64,000 nucleotides of DNA, from positions 1,054,001-1,118,000 of the forward strand of contig NZ_JBHTJH010000017.1 of the NCBI RefSeq assembly GCF_042675645.1, in the 5' to 3' direction. The notes under the pieces were generated by a model, which made no database searches, was not told the DNA's origin, and saw nothing but the letters and a program-made list of their open reading frames with translations. The translations under genes and the position numbers were made by a program. Source of the stretch: Sungkyunkwania multivorans. Its GTDB lineage: Bacteria > Bacteroidota > Bacteroidia > Flavobacteriales > Flavobacteriaceae. Below are positions 1 through 8,603 of the stretch, one piece after another (the stretch's first letter is position 1; every line of letters begins with the position of its first letter).

Positions 1-655
1 GCGTATCAAATCGCCCTTCTTTATAAGGGCCAATGATCCTATTGTGTTTGTCCTTTTGAAGACGTTTTACACCTTTCTTTCCTCTTAAGATATCCTCATA
101 GGCCTTTTCAACGCCTTGTCTTCCGATGAGCTCTCCTTGTTGGTAGTAAGTGTACTTTTTGAGGTCACCCTCGTTCACCTCACTGATATATCCCAGGACA
201 TTCGAGGCTACCTCGGTCTGGTAATCTCTTAATTGTCTTTTCTGAATATAAAATCCATCAAACTTCCGCATCTTCTCCTGAAGGGAAGCATAATCTTCTT
301 TGGAAAGTTGCGCCAAAAAGACCGAAGGGATCCATGGCGAATAGGTGCGTGCCTTTTTGTAGCGTTTTATAAAGTCCTTCTTATTTATCTTCAGCAAGCG
401 ACAAAACTCCGTGGTGTCGAGCGGTTTTACCTCTCTGGGAATGACCATGATATCATAGGCTGGTTGATTTGCTACCAACAACTTTCCATTGCGATCGTAG
501 ATATACCCGCGTTTTGGATAATCATATAATTTTTTGATGGCATTGTTGTCCGATAGCTGCCTGGCAGAAGTGTCAAAAAGTTGCAGATAAGAGAGTCGAC
601 CTATATAGATAAGCCCAATAAGTAATACGGTTACATAGAGTAGTAGTTTTCTCAT
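1..655 (-). CDS. mrdA: Penicillin-binding protein 2, N-terminal part (cut by window edge)
   Basis: The 218 visible codons encode the N-terminus of a class B penicillin-binding protein, the transpeptidase that cross-links peptidoglycan during elongation in complex with RodA and MreBCD. Seen: a short N-terminus followed by one membrane anchor (about residues 4-20), the conserved PKRGYIYDRNGKLL segment of the PBP dimerisation domain, and a later GRQGVEKAYE segment typical of class B PBPs. The catalytic SxxK region lies beyond the window. Its ATG overlaps the mreD stop codon (ATGA), so it is translated as part of the mre operon. The open frame runs off base 1. rodA would be expected next, outside the window. 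The family assignment is firm; PBP2 rather than PBP3 is inferred from the mre linkage. Confidence 0.93.
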   Translation of the reverse strand, partial: MRKLLLYVTVLLIGLIYIGRLSYLQLFDTSARQLSDNNAIKKLYDYPKRGYIYDRNGKLLVANQPAYDIMVIPREVKPLDTTEFCRLLKINKKDFIKRYKKARTYSPWIPSVFLAQLSKEDYASLQEKMRKFDGFYIQKRQLRDYQTEVASNVLGYISEVNEGDLKKYTYYQQGELIGRQGVEKAYEDILRGKKGVKRLQKDKHNRIIGPYKEGRFDT

Positions 656-1158
656 TGTTTCTTATTGCTGAAAAGAATGATAAAAAGTAAACAGAGCAAT
701 ACTGTAAAGATACTAGAGAATAACGTCTTTTTTAGGATCAAAAGTATGTTAGAAACGTTAAAGATCTCTAGTGAAAACAATACCAAATGATGAATGACCA
801 CCATGATGAACACATAGGTGATCCGCTCGCCCAATGCGGTCCTACTCAATTTTAAGGTGTGAAACTCATAACTAACACCAAACGAGGACCTCAAAACAAC
901 AGGTCTGGCAAAGGCCGCGATAAGGCATGCAGCAGCGTTGATTCCTCCGGCATCTGTAAAGATATCGATCGTCAAACCCATAAAAAAGGCCGCCAACAAG
1001 AAAACACTGCGATTGCTGCCAAAAGGATACGAAATAACGAAAAGAAAGTAAACATAAGGATTGACATAGCCCAAAAAGTCGATATTGTTAAAGATGCTTA
1101 CTTGTGCCAAAAGCAAGACGACAAACCTTCCTATGTTTAAAAACAACTCCCTATTCAT
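652..1158 (-). CDS. mreD: Rod shape-determining protein MreD
   Basis: A 168-residue polytopic membrane protein with about five hydrophobic segments, the usual size and layout of MreD, the inner-membrane partner of MreC in the elongasome. It begins inside the 3' end of mreC (8-base overlap) and ends in an ATGA overlap with mrdA, showing tight translational coupling in the order mreB-mreC-mreD-mrdA. MreD sequences diverge strongly, so the call depends partly on this position. The FLGYVNPYVYFLFVISYPF segment resembles other flavobacterial MreD proteins. An ORF on the opposite strand at 859-1140 is only its shadow. Confidence 0.9.
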   Translation of the reverse strand: MNRELFLNIGRFVVLLLAQVSIFNNIDFLGYVNPYVYFLFVISYPFGSNRSVFLLAAFFMGLTIDIFTDAGGINAAACLIAAFARPVVLRSSFGVSYEFHTLKLSRTALGERITYVFIMVVIHHLVLFSLEIFNVSNILLILKKTLFSSIFTVLLCLLFIILFSNKKQ

Positions 1159-1975
1159 TAGTGCCAGATTGAAGTGTTCTTATTTCTGAAGCATCGATAT
1201 TTTCTATGACATACACATAACCGACATGTGTCATGGAGTTGAAAAGTGAAATATCTAGATTGTAGTAACTTTGTGCCACATCCAATGAGAAGTTCTCGAT
1301 CACCCCGATCATAATTCCTTGAGGGAAAATAGTGGATTCGCCTCCGGTGATAATGGTATCTCCCTTTTTCACATTGGCCAACTTTGGAATATCGATCAAC
1401 TGTACCAATCGATGGTCTTCTGCATTCCAGATCAAAGAACCGATCTCCCCCGAAATTTTATGCTTCGCATTGATGGTCGATAGTTCGTTGAGCACCGATA
1501 TCACCCTAGCGTAATTACCCGAGACCCGGTCCACAACACCGATAATTCCCTCTGAGGTGATAACGCCCATGTCCTCTCGGATACCATCCTTACTTCCTTT
1601 GTTGATAGTGAGATAATTGTTGGGTTTGTTATAACTGTTTTTGATCACCTTCGCAGCTCTGAAGATGTACTTATCTTTAAATGAAGTGCTATCGATAAAA
1701 CTTCCGCTAGCTAACGAATCCTCTTGATTGAACAACAATTGTCGTAGCCTTTTATTCTCTTGGATGAGACGTTCATTTTCTCCTTTCAGATTGAAATAGC
1801 TATCGATATTGTTCACGGATTCGTATACGCCGCCGCTTAACCAATTGGCAGACTTGATAAACTTACTTCTGTGGTAGGAATGCGACTGGATGGTAAGCGA
1901 TAACGAAAACACAAGCAGCAATAGAAACAAAAGAAAATTCTTGTTGCGAATAAAGAAATTAATGATTTGCTGCAT
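1151..1975 (-). CDS. mreC: Rod shape-determining protein MreC
   Basis: A 274-residue bitopic protein: one N-terminal membrane helix (about residues 13-30), a coiled-coil stretch (about 60-85, rich in E, N, L and R), then the beta-rich periplasmic domain. MreC scaffolds PBP2/RodA around MreB filaments. Recognisable segments include NYLTINKGSKDGI and MGVITSEGIIGVVDRVSGN, which match the MreC core with its conserved glycines. It lies 15 bases after mreB and overlaps mreD by 8 bases. The length is normal for Bacteroidota. There is no sign of damage. Confidence 0.95.
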   Translation of the reverse strand: MQQIINFFIRNKNFLLFLLLLVFSLSLTIQSHSYHRSKFIKSANWLSGGVYESVNNIDSYFNLKGENERLIQENKRLRQLLFNQEDSLASGSFIDSTSFKDKYIFRAAKVIKNSYNKPNNYLTINKGSKDGIREDMGVITSEGIIGVVDRVSGNYARVISVLNELSTINAKHKISGEIGSLIWNAEDHRLVQLIDIPKLANVKKGDTIITGGESTIFPQGIMIGVIENFSLDVAQSYYNLDISLFNSMTHVGYVYVIENIDASEIRTLQSGTNE

Positions 1976-1990
1976 GAGGGGGACTTTTGC

Positions 1991-3019
1991 TTACTTGATC
2001 AATACACTCTTATAACGCTCTAGGTTTTTTAGTGTGATACCCGTACCTCTAACCACTGCTCTTAGTGGGTCTTCGGCAATATAAACAGGAAGGTCGGTCT
2101 TTTGTGAAAGACGCTTATCCAATCCGCGTAGCATCGATCCGCCACCTGCTAGGTAAATACCCGTATTATAGATATCGGCAGCTAATTCTGGTGGGGTCTG
2201 TGAAAGTGTCTCCATCACGGCATCTTCAATCCTTAAAATGGATTTGTCAAGGGCCTTGGCGATTTCTCTATAGGAGATGCTCACTTGCTTAGGTTTTCCG
2301 GTAAGCAGGTCCCTACCTTGTACGGACATGTCCTCTGGTGGCAATTCTAGATCCTCGGTAGCTGCACCGATCTGGATCTTTATCTTTTCCGCCGTACGCT
2401 CTCCCACATAAAGGTTATGCTGCGTACGCATATAATAGATAATATCATTGGTGAAGACATCTCCAGCAACTTTGACCGACTTGTCACAGACGATTCCTGC
2501 TAAGGCGATCACAGCGATTTCGGTAGTACCACCACCGATATCCACGATCATATTTCCTTTTGGCTGCATAATATCCACGCCAATACCGATGGCTGCTGCC
2601 ATAGGCTCGTGGATGAGATATACCTCTTTACCGTTTACACGTTCTGCGGACTCCTTTACAGCTCGCATCTCCACCTCGGTGATTCCCGAAGGAATACAGA
2701 TCACCATTCGCAGCGAAGGGGTAAAGAGCTTTTTCTTTAAAGAGGGAATATTTTTGATGAACATGCTGATCATCTTCTCGGAAGCATCAAAATCCGCGAT
2801 CACACCATCTTTCAAGGGTCTGATGGTCTTGATGTTCTCATGGGTTTTACCTTGCATCATATTAGCCTCCTTGCCAACGGCAATGATCTTCCCAGTTACA
2901 CGGTCTCTCGCTACGATAGAAGGACTGTCCACAACAACCTTGTCATTGTGAATAATTAAGGTGTTTGCGGTGCCAAGGTCGATGGCAACCTCTTCGGTTA
3001 AGAAGTCAAAAAATCCCAT
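1991..3019 (-). CDS. mreB: Rod shape-determining protein MreB (actin-like)
   Basis: A 342-residue actin-fold ATPase that polymerises under the membrane and positions cell-wall elongation enzymes. Seen: the phosphate-1 loop IDLGTANTLI near residue 14, the IHEPMAAAIGIG segment, phosphate-2 DIGGGTTEIAVIAL and the adenosine-site motif AGGGSMLRGLDKRL near the C-terminus. The length equals that of the family. It is the first gene of mreBCD-mrdA; a 218-base gap separates it from purH upstream, where its own promoter could lie, although I see no perfect TAnnTTTG box there. Confidence 0.98.
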   Translation of the reverse strand: MGFFDFLTEEVAIDLGTANTLIIHNDKVVVDSPSIVARDRVTGKIIAVGKEANMMQGKTHENIKTIRPLKDGVIADFDASEKMISMFIKNIPSLKKKLFTPSLRMVICIPSGITEVEMRAVKESAERVNGKEVYLIHEPMAAAIGIGVDIMQPKGNMIVDIGGGTTEIAVIALAGIVCDKSVKVAGDVFTNDIIYYMRTQHNLYVGERTAEKIKIQIGAATEDLELPPEDMSVQGRDLLTGKPKQVSISYREIAKALDKSILRIEDAVMETLSQTPPELAADIYNTGIYLAGGGSMLRGLDKRLSQKTDLPVYIAEDPLRAVVRGTGITLKNLERYKSVLIK

Positions 3020-3237
3020 GGGCTAAGTTAAGTTTAGAGGGTTCTATGTCGATTAAAATACGTCAAATCACGTAAAAGTACTAAGAAACTTTGATTTAGC
3101 CACAAGAACCGATTTGAGTTACGATTTTATTTTGATTGGCCCTCTCCTTCAACAGGGTCAACTTGTCTGTGGATGTAAGGCAGATTCAATGATTCGTTGT
3201 CAAAAATTACAATCTTTAAAAGAGGCTTGTGCCGAAA
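3020..3237. other. Intergenic gap between mreB and purH
   Basis: A 218-base AT-rich spacer between two minus-strand genes. It should contain the mreB promoter and the end of the purH transcript. I found no convincing hairpin terminator, no perfect -7 box and no ORF worth reporting. Confidence 0.4.
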
Positions 3238-4770
3238 TCAATGCTTAAAATGGCGCGTACCGGTGAATACCATCGAAATTCCATTTTCGTTGCAATAATC
3301 GATAGATAATTGGTCCTTAATAGAGCCTCCTGGTTGAATGACCGAACGGATACCTGCATTGCCTGCGATCTCTACACAATCTGGAAACGGAAAGAAGGCA
3401 TCGCTGGCCATCACCGCACCTTGGAGGTCGAACTTGAATGATCGTGCCTTCTCAATGGCCTGTCTCAAAGCATCCACTCTCGATGTCTGACCTGTACCCG
3501 AAGCACATAACTGCCCATTTTTAGCCAAGACAATGGTGTTGGACTTGGTATGCTTGCATATTTTCGAAGCAAAGATGAGGTCTGCGATCTCTTCTGAGCT
3601 GGGTGCCGTATTCGTTTTGGCTTCCAACGCATCTTTGGCGTCGGTCTTCAAATCTTTGTCTTGTACCAGCACGCCATTCAAACAGGTGCGTACTTGCTTC
3701 TTCGGAAGTGCCACCTCTTTCTGAACGAGCATGATCCTATTCTTCTTTCCTTTTAGGATGTCTAGGGCATCGGCATCAAAAGCCGGTGCGATTACGACCT
3801 CACAGAAAAGTTTGTGAATCTCTTCGGCCGTGGCTTTGTCGATGGCGGTATTGGCAATCAGAATTCCACCAAATGCCGATACTGGGTCGCCAGCCAAGGC
3901 ATCCACATAAGCTTCATGGATGGTAGGACGCGTTGCAATACCACAAGCGTTATTGTGCTTTAATATGGCGAAAGTGGGCGCATCGTTTTTGAATTCCCCC
4001 ATCAAATTTACCGCGGCATCAACGTCCAGCAGATTGTTATAGGATAGCTCCTTTCCGTGAAGCTTGTCGAACATGGCATCAAATTCCCCAAAGAAGAAGC
4101 CCTCTTGATGTGGGTTCTCTCCATAACGTAGTTTTTTACCTTCGTTGATGCTGGCTTTGTAAACGATTTCTTCTTCATCTTTATTGAAATAGTTGAAGAT
4201 GGCCGTATCGTAATGCGAAGAAACATTGAATGCCTTCGCCGCAAATCGCTTGCGGTCGGCAATTGAGGTTGCTCCGTTTTTCTCATTCAATAGCGATAAG
4301 AATTCGGCATAGTCATCAACGGAGGACACACAAATAACATCTTTAAAATTCTTGGCAGCGGCTCTGATCAAGGAGATGCCACCGATATCGATCTTTTCGA
4401 TGATGTCTTGTTCCGAAGCTCCAGAAGCCACTGTTTTCTCAAATGGATATAGGTCAACAATGACGATATCGATCTGCGGAATTTCATACTGCTGTAGCTC
4501 TGCCACGTCGCTTTCAACCTCCTGTCGATTCAAGATGCCGCCAAAGACCTTCGGGTGAAGTGTTTTAACTCTACCACCTAAAATTGAAGGATAGGAGGTG
4601 ACATCCTCGACAGGCACGACCTCGATACCTAATTCTTTGATGAATTTTTCTGTGCCTCCAGTGGAATATATAGTGACTCCTAGATCGTCCAGTTTCTTAA
4701 CGATCGGCGCTAATCCGTCTTTACTAAATACAGAAACTAATGCAGATTTTGCAGTTTTTATGGAATTCAT
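3238..4770 (-). CDS. purH: Bifunctional AICAR formyltransferase / IMP cyclohydrolase
   Basis: A 510-residue enzyme for the last two steps of de novo IMP synthesis: formylation of AICAR with 10-formyl-THF, then ring closure. The N-terminal third is the MGS-like IMP cyclohydrolase domain (ALVSVFSKDGL, YSTGGTEKFIKELG, GGRVKTLHPKV). The rest is the AICAR transformylase domain, with the Lys-His pair in AILKHNNACG and later PFPDCVEIAG and QPGGSIKD. The length is typical. A TACTTTTG box on the minus strand (4801-4794) sits about 24 bases upstream of the ATG, so it has its own promoter. It is transcribed in the same direction as mreB but probably as a separate unit. Confidence 0.98.
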   Translation of the reverse strand: MNSIKTAKSALVSVFSKDGLAPIVKKLDDLGVTIYSTGGTEKFIKELGIEVVPVEDVTSYPSILGGRVKTLHPKVFGGILNRQEVESDVAELQQYEIPQIDIVIVDLYPFEKTVASGASEQDIIEKIDIGGISLIRAAAKNFKDVICVSSVDDYAEFLSLLNEKNGATSIADRKRFAAKAFNVSSHYDTAIFNYFNKDEEEIVYKASINEGKKLRYGENPHQEGFFFGEFDAMFDKLHGKELSYNNLLDVDAAVNLMGEFKNDAPTFAILKHNNACGIATRPTIHEAYVDALAGDPVSAFGGILIANTAIDKATAEEIHKLFCEVVIAPAFDADALDILKGKKNRIMLVQKEVALPKKQVRTCLNGVLVQDKDLKTDAKDALEAKTNTAPSSEEIADLIFASKICKHTKSNTIVLAKNGQLCASGTGQTSRVDALRQAIEKARSFKFDLQGAVMASDAFFPFPDCVEIAGNAGIRSVIQPGGSIKDQLSIDYCNENGISMVFTGTRHFKH

Positions 4771-4793
4771 TTGTGTTGTGTTGTTTAAAGCTG

Positions 4794-4801
4794 CAAAAGT
4801 A
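4794..4801 (-). promoter_or_regulatory. -7 box (TACTTTTG) of purH
   Basis: A perfect match to the Bacteroidota -7 consensus TAnnTTTG, read on the minus strand, placing the transcription start roughly 18-20 bases before the purH ATG. No clear -33 TTTG is visible. Confidence 0.6.
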
Positions 4802-4910
4802 ACTTTTTTTGATAGAATTTTGAGTAAAATTTACACAATGATTTGAACAAAAAACGACCTGTGGATAGGTTCTATCGACAAGTCGTTTTTTCAAATTTGT
4901 TTTGGTCGGA

Positions 4911-5369
4911 TCATGCCATGAGACCGGCGACCTTTTCATTGACGAACTCAAGCAATGCTTCGTCGGCTTTGGTAAAGGGGTCTGGTGTGGCCGAATCGAT
5001 GTCTATTTGTCCAATATTCTCCCCGTTGACAAACAATGGTATAACGATCTCTGCCTTTACATGAATGCTACAGGCGATATAATTGTCTTGAGCCGTTACA
5101 TCGGGGACCACAAAATTCTCGTTGCTTACCGCCACCTGTCCGCAAATTCCTTTTCCAAAAGGAATTATGGTGTGTTCGGTGGGTGCGCCAACATAAGGTC
5201 CCAGCTTCAATTCCTCTTTGTCTCCATTTCTAAAATAATAGCCTACCCAATCATAATGAGGGATACTTTCTCGCAGAAAATTGCAAAGCGCATATAAGCG
5301 TTCGTTCAAGGTCGCCTCGTTATTATGCAAAATGGTTGTTATTTCTGGTTTTAAATGATCAAAAGACAT
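4911..5369 (-). CDS. GAF-domain protein, probable free methionine-(R)-sulfoxide reductase
   Basis: A 152-residue single GAF domain of the free Met-(R)-SO reductase (fRMsr) group, which repairs oxidised free methionine. Diagnostic segments are DWVGYYF, LGPYVGAPTEHTIIPFGKGI followed by CGQVA, IACS, and the metal-free catalytic-site region EIVIPLFVNGENIGQIDIDS. The two family cysteines (in GICG and IACS) are present; the extra resolving cysteine seen in some fRMsr proteins is not obvious at its usual position. It is transcribed from an imperfect TAAATTCG box (5397-5390, minus strand). It is divergent from xrtF. It could be a ligand-binding GAF protein that lost catalysis, but the catalytic signature favours an enzyme. 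Confidence 0.85.
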   Translation of the reverse strand: MSFDHLKPEITTILHNNEATLNERLYALCNFLRESIPHYDWVGYYFRNGDKEELKLGPYVGAPTEHTIIPFGKGICGQVAVSNENFVVPDVTAQDNYIACSIHVKAEIVIPLFVNGENIGQIDIDSATPDPFTKADEALLEFVNEKVAGLMA

Positions 5370-5451
5370 AATGTGATTTTTTGAGATTGCGAATTTAAAA
5401 AGAACTTTTTCAAACTTTGCGACTTTGGAAAAGTTCTGCTTATTTTTCTTC

Positions 5452-5459
5452 TATATTTG
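5452..5459 (+). promoter_or_regulatory. -7 box (TATATTTG) of xrtF
   Basis: A perfect TAnnTTTG box ending 7 bases before the ATG at 5467, so the transcript would have almost no leader. It also rules out the upstream in-frame TTG at 5425 as the start, because that codon lies upstream of this promoter. Confidence 0.6.
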
Positions 5460-5466
5460 TTGGTCA

Positions 5467-5994
5467 ATGCTTCAACTTTTTAAGAAATACAAAGCAGCTA
5501 TAGGCTTTATCGTCAAGTTCTTCGTCGTTTATGCGATATTGACCTTTGTATATAACCAATACTTGGACGCATTTGATGACCAACCTGACACCCTCACCGT
5601 TGCTGTTGCCAAGCAGAGCAATGCGCTGATCAATCTGTTCGGGTTCCATGGCGCCGTCGAGGCACACGAGAGCGAACCTACGATGAAATTGATAGTCAAC
5701 GAGAAATACGTCGGTCGTATCTTGGAAGGTTGTAATTCGGTGAGCGTACTTATTCTATTTGCTACGTTCGTGCTGGCCTTTACAGGGCGATGGAAGCGGT
5801 CGGTCCTATTTCTTTTACTTGGCGGATCGTTGATATATAGCGCCAATCTTATAAGAATAGCCGTGATTGCCATAGGATTGTATAAATTCCCGGAAAAAGA
5901 GTATTTGCTGCATCAGATCATCTTTCCATCGATGATCTATGGGATGGTCTTCTTGCTTTGGATGCTTTGGGTGAATAAATTTTCGAAGCTGTGA
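5467..5994 (+). CDS. xrtF: Exosortase family protein XrtF
   Basis: A 175-residue polytopic membrane protein of the exosortase/archaeosortase superfamily, presumed transpeptidases that process C-terminally anchored exported proteins. Seen: the superfamily triad context, with the catalytic Cys in ILEGCNSVSVLILF, an Arg in the SANLIRIAVIAIGLY segment and the His in KEYLLHQIIFPSMIY. These are the conserved Cys, Arg and His of exosortases. The length suits the short XrtF subfamily of Flavobacteriia. It is coupled to its partner gene by a GTGA overlap. No protein with an obvious sorting tail is encoded next to it, so its substrates are unknown. The start is the ATG at 5467, supported by the promoter position. 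Confidence 0.93.
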   Translation: MLQLFKKYKAAIGFIVKFFVVYAILTFVYNQYLDAFDDQPDTLTVAVAKQSNALINLFGFHGAVEAHESEPTMKLIVNEKYVGRILEGCNSVSVLILFATFVLAFTGRWKRSVLFLLLGGSLIYSANLIRIAVIAIGLYKFPEKEYLLHQIIFPSMIYGMVFLLWMLWVNKFSKL

Positions 5995-6431
5995 GCATAT
6001 ATGTCAAATACCTACTGGCTGGGCTCCTTTTTTTGGTGCTTATAGCGATCAGAGCATTTGAATACAATTTGTTCTATGATCCCTTCTTGAACTTTTTTAA
6101 ATATGACTATCTAACGGCGAACATACCCGCCTATGATAATGTAAAATTATTCTTCAATCACCTATTCAGATATGGATTGAATATGGCAGTTTCTCTCACC
6201 ATTATCTATGTGGCTTTTGAGAATCGCCAAGTGATCCGGTTTGCAAGCTTGCTATATGCGATCGCATTTGTGATTTTGATAATCGGTTATTTTTATTTGA
6301 TCGAACACGACTTGCAGCGCGATTACTTGCTTACTTTTTATGTGCGTCGTTTCCTCATTCAACCGATCTTTGTGATCATTCTACTTCCTGCATTCTATTA
6401 TCAACGAAAAATTCAAGGCAAAGAATCGTAA
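5991..6431 (+). CDS. Exosortase F system-associated membrane protein
   Basis: A 146-residue protein with about four membrane segments that always accompanies xrtF in flavobacteria. Characteristic stretches are REFEYN-like IRAFEYNLFYDPFLNFF, FRYGLNMAVS and FYVRRFLIQPIFVIILLPAF. It starts at a GTG that overlaps the xrtF stop (GTGA), implying coupled translation and a physical or functional partnership at the membrane. The biochemical role is not known; an accessory role in substrate recognition or stabilisation of XrtF is inference from the strict linkage. Confidence 0.88.
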   Translation: MSIYVKYLLAGLLFLVLIAIRAFEYNLFYDPFLNFFKYDYLTANIPAYDNVKLFFNHLFRYGLNMAVSLTIIYVAFENRQVIRFASLLYAIAFVILIIGYFYLIEHDLQRDYLLTFYVRRFLIQPIFVIILLPAFYYQRKIQGKES

Positions 6432-6436
6432 TTTTG
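6429..6436 (+). promoter_or_regulatory. -7 box (TAATTTTG) before the HMA-MauE gene
   Basis: A perfect TAnnTTTG box spanning the stop codon of the upstream gene and ending only 4 bases before the ATG at 6441. Transcription would start at or next to the A of the ATG, giving a leaderless mRNA. Confidence 0.55.
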
Positions 6437-6440
6437 TGAT

Positions 6441-7175
6441 ATGATCACGAAAACCTACCAAATAAGCGGGATGACCTGTAACAATTGTAAGAATTCCGTT
6501 GAAGAGCAATTAGGGGCAATTCAGGATGTCTCCAATGTTGCGGTCGACCTGGAAAAAGGAGAGGCCACCCTTGTCATGTCTCATATGGTGCCATTGGACC
6601 TGCTGGAGCAGGCGCTACCTTCAAAATACGGTATCAGCGAAAAGAATATTTTCGATACCAATACTTCGATGCTACCAGATTCAACTCATGCTGAAGAGAG
6701 CGAGCTAAAACAACTGTTTCCACTCTTTTTGATCTTCTTTTATATCATTGCTGCTTCCGCATTGATGAATATCGATCCATGGAGTGGCGGTGATTTTATG
6801 CTAGATTTTATGGGACTATTTTACATAATTTTCAGTTTTTTCAAGTTTTTAGACCTTAAGGGTTTTCCAGCGTCCTTCAGCATGTATGACCCGTTGGCAA
6901 AGGTGTTTCCCTTCTATGGTTGGGTCTATCCTTTTATTGAAACAGTACTTGGACTAATGTTTCTTTTTCGATTTGAAGTAACGATTGCGCTGTATCTAAC
7001 ACTCATCATATTGGGAATTACAACTATTGGAGTGACTAGGACGTTATTTCAGAAGAAGAGCATCCAATGCGCATGTTTGGGAACAGCATTAAAATTGCCG
7101 ATGACAAAGGCGACCTTTATCGAAAATTCGGTGATGATCGTCATGGCGATCCTTATGCTATTTCGTATGTATTAG
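6441..7175 (+). CDS. Heavy-metal-associated domain fused to MauE/DoxX-like membrane protein
   Basis: A 244-residue fusion. Residues 1-70 form an HMA domain with the metal-binding GMTCNNC motif (Cys13, Cys16). About five membrane helices follow, with a MauE-like arrangement and a CxC pair in SIQCACLGTALKLP near the C-terminus, a signature of this Bacteroidota fusion. MauE/DoxX-like proteins are linked to thiol redox work across the membrane. With the HMA domain, a role in copper or other soft-metal transfer or in redox control of exported thiols is plausible. It follows the xrtF pair by 9 bases but has its own -7 box. The substrate metal is unknown. Confidence 0.85.
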   Translation: MITKTYQISGMTCNNCKNSVEEQLGAIQDVSNVAVDLEKGEATLVMSHMVPLDLLEQALPSKYGISEKNIFDTNTSMLPDSTHAEESELKQLFPLFLIFFYIIAASALMNIDPWSGGDFMLDFMGLFYIIFSFFKFLDLKGFPASFSMYDPLAKVFPFYGWVYPFIETVLGLMFLFRFEVTIALYLTLIILGITTIGVTRTLFQKKSIQCACLGTALKLPMTKATFIENSVMIVMAILMLFRMY

Positions 7176-7278
7176 GAACGGATGCACCGGTTACTCCTTT
7201 TTCACGTATATAGGATTTCAAAGATGTATGTATTAATTTCGGGCCAATCAATGATCAAAGTAAAATAACCATTCAGAA

Positions 7279-8544
7279 ATGAAAAGAATCACATTCGTAT
7301 TAGCAATCATTTTTTTTGTAGGGAGTGCCCCAACAGCAGAGGCTCAAATTTGGAAGAAGATCAAGAGAAAGGTGGAGAAAAAGGTCGAAGATGAGGTGGA
7401 CAAAAAAGTGGATGACGTTCTAAGCCCCGAGGAGAAAAAGAAAAGAGAGGAGCAAGAAAGAAAAGAACAAGAGCAGCAGGAAGGTGAAGAACCCAAAAGG
7501 AGTGAAGCTCCTGATGATGCCAAAGATTCTGAGACTAACGAAACCAATGAGGAAAAGGAGACGCTAAGTTTTTGGATGAGTTACGATTTCGTCCCAGGCA
7601 AAGAGGTCATCTTCTACGACCCGATGACCGAGGACGATTACGGCGATTTTCCTAGAAGATGGGATATCATGTCGGGAGCCGCTGAAATTGGTAGATACGG
7701 CAAAGAAAAGGTGTTGTTGATCTACGGAAAGGGCGGCACCACGATCACCCCATTCTTTAAAGGGAAAGACTACCTTCCCAAAGAATTTACCATCGAATTC
7801 GATATCTATTACGACGAGTTCGCCCAAAAGAACAGAACGGATTTCGATGTGGTGTTCGGCGATGCCAATGGTCGCAATCCGGAAGCTATAGAAATTGCCT
7901 CTTACTATCCCTTTGATGTTCACTACAAGAAATTCAACTATACGTTACATAATTACAAGCAGATCAGAGATTTCAATGGATGGCACCATATCGCTATCAG
8001 TTATAATGAGGGCTATCTAAAGCTCTATTTCGACGAGCAAAAAGTATTGAACATTCCGCGATTTGGTTTTCAACCGACCTACCTTGATCATATAAGAATT
8101 GCCTACGCAGAAGCGTACGGAGCAGATAAGAAAAGGGTGGTGAGTATCAAGAATTTTAAGATCTCTAAAGGTGGAGGAAAACCATATAAGCAGGTCATAA
8201 GTGATGGCAAATATGTAACCCACGGTATCTTATTCGATAGTGGGAAGGCCACTTTAAAGCCGCAATCGGCAGGAGTGCTGAAACGAGTGACCGACATGTT
8301 GATAGACAATCCCGAATGGAAGTTCGAAATCATCGGTCATACCGATTCCGATGGAGATAATGATACCAACCTTCAACTCTCTATAAAAAGAGCCGAAGCG
8401 GTAAAAGAGGCGCTCGTTGATAGAGGAATCGACGCGCAGCGGCTTACATCCTCCGGAAAAGGGGAAAGCAAACCATTGAACACCAATAGTACTTCAGAAG
8501 AAAAGGCCAATAATCGGCGGGTCGAATTTATCCTAAAGAAATAG
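7279..8544 (+). CDS. OmpA family protein with charged coiled-coil and LamG-like middle domain
   Basis: A 421-residue envelope protein. A cleavable signal peptide ends near AEAQ (about residue 23), followed by a very Lys/Glu-rich region (about 25-95) likely to form a coiled coil. A central beta-rich domain has a concanavalin/LamG flavour (GWHHIAISYNEGYLKLYFDE). The C-terminal OmpA peptidoglycan-binding domain is marked by FEIIGHTDSDGD, LSIKRAEAVKEAL and NNRRVEFIL. It therefore probably tethers the outer membrane or a surface structure to the cell wall. An imperfect -7 box (TAATTTCG, 7234-7241) lies upstream. It stands alone between the XrtF module and the metal cluster. Confidence 0.88.
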   Translation: MKRITFVLAIIFFVGSAPTAEAQIWKKIKRKVEKKVEDEVDKKVDDVLSPEEKKKREEQERKEQEQQEGEEPKRSEAPDDAKDSETNETNEEKETLSFWMSYDFVPGKEVIFYDPMTEDDYGDFPRRWDIMSGAAEIGRYGKEKVLLIYGKGGTTITPFFKGKDYLPKEFTIEFDIYYDEFAQKNRTDFDVVFGDANGRNPEAIEIASYYPFDVHYKKFNYTLHNYKQIRDFNGWHHIAISYNEGYLKLYFDEQKVLNIPRFGFQPTYLDHIRIAYAEAYGADKKRVVSIKNFKISKGGGKPYKQVISDGKYVTHGILFDSGKATLKPQSAGVLKRVTDMLIDNPEWKFEIIGHTDSDGDNDTNLQLSIKRAEAVKEALVDRGIDAQRLTSSGKGESKPLNTNSTSEEKANNRRVEFILKK

Positions 8545-8591
8545 AAGTGAGGTTTTAAGAATTCCTTTAGAATCTCAATGAGAAAAAGCAC

Positions 8592-8599
8592 TACTTTTG
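8592..8599 (+). promoter_or_regulatory. -7 box (TACTTTTG) of the Cys-rich exported protein gene
   Basis: A perfect TAnnTTTG box ending 4 bases before the GTG start at 8604, again predicting a leaderless transcript. It supports the GTG as the real start. Confidence 0.55.
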
Positions 8600-8603
8600 T
8601 AGC

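Noticed and set aside
2448..2951. A 167-codon plus-strand ORF opposite mreB
   Set aside because: Antisense shadow of a strongly conserved gene; the translated sequence looks like no protein family.
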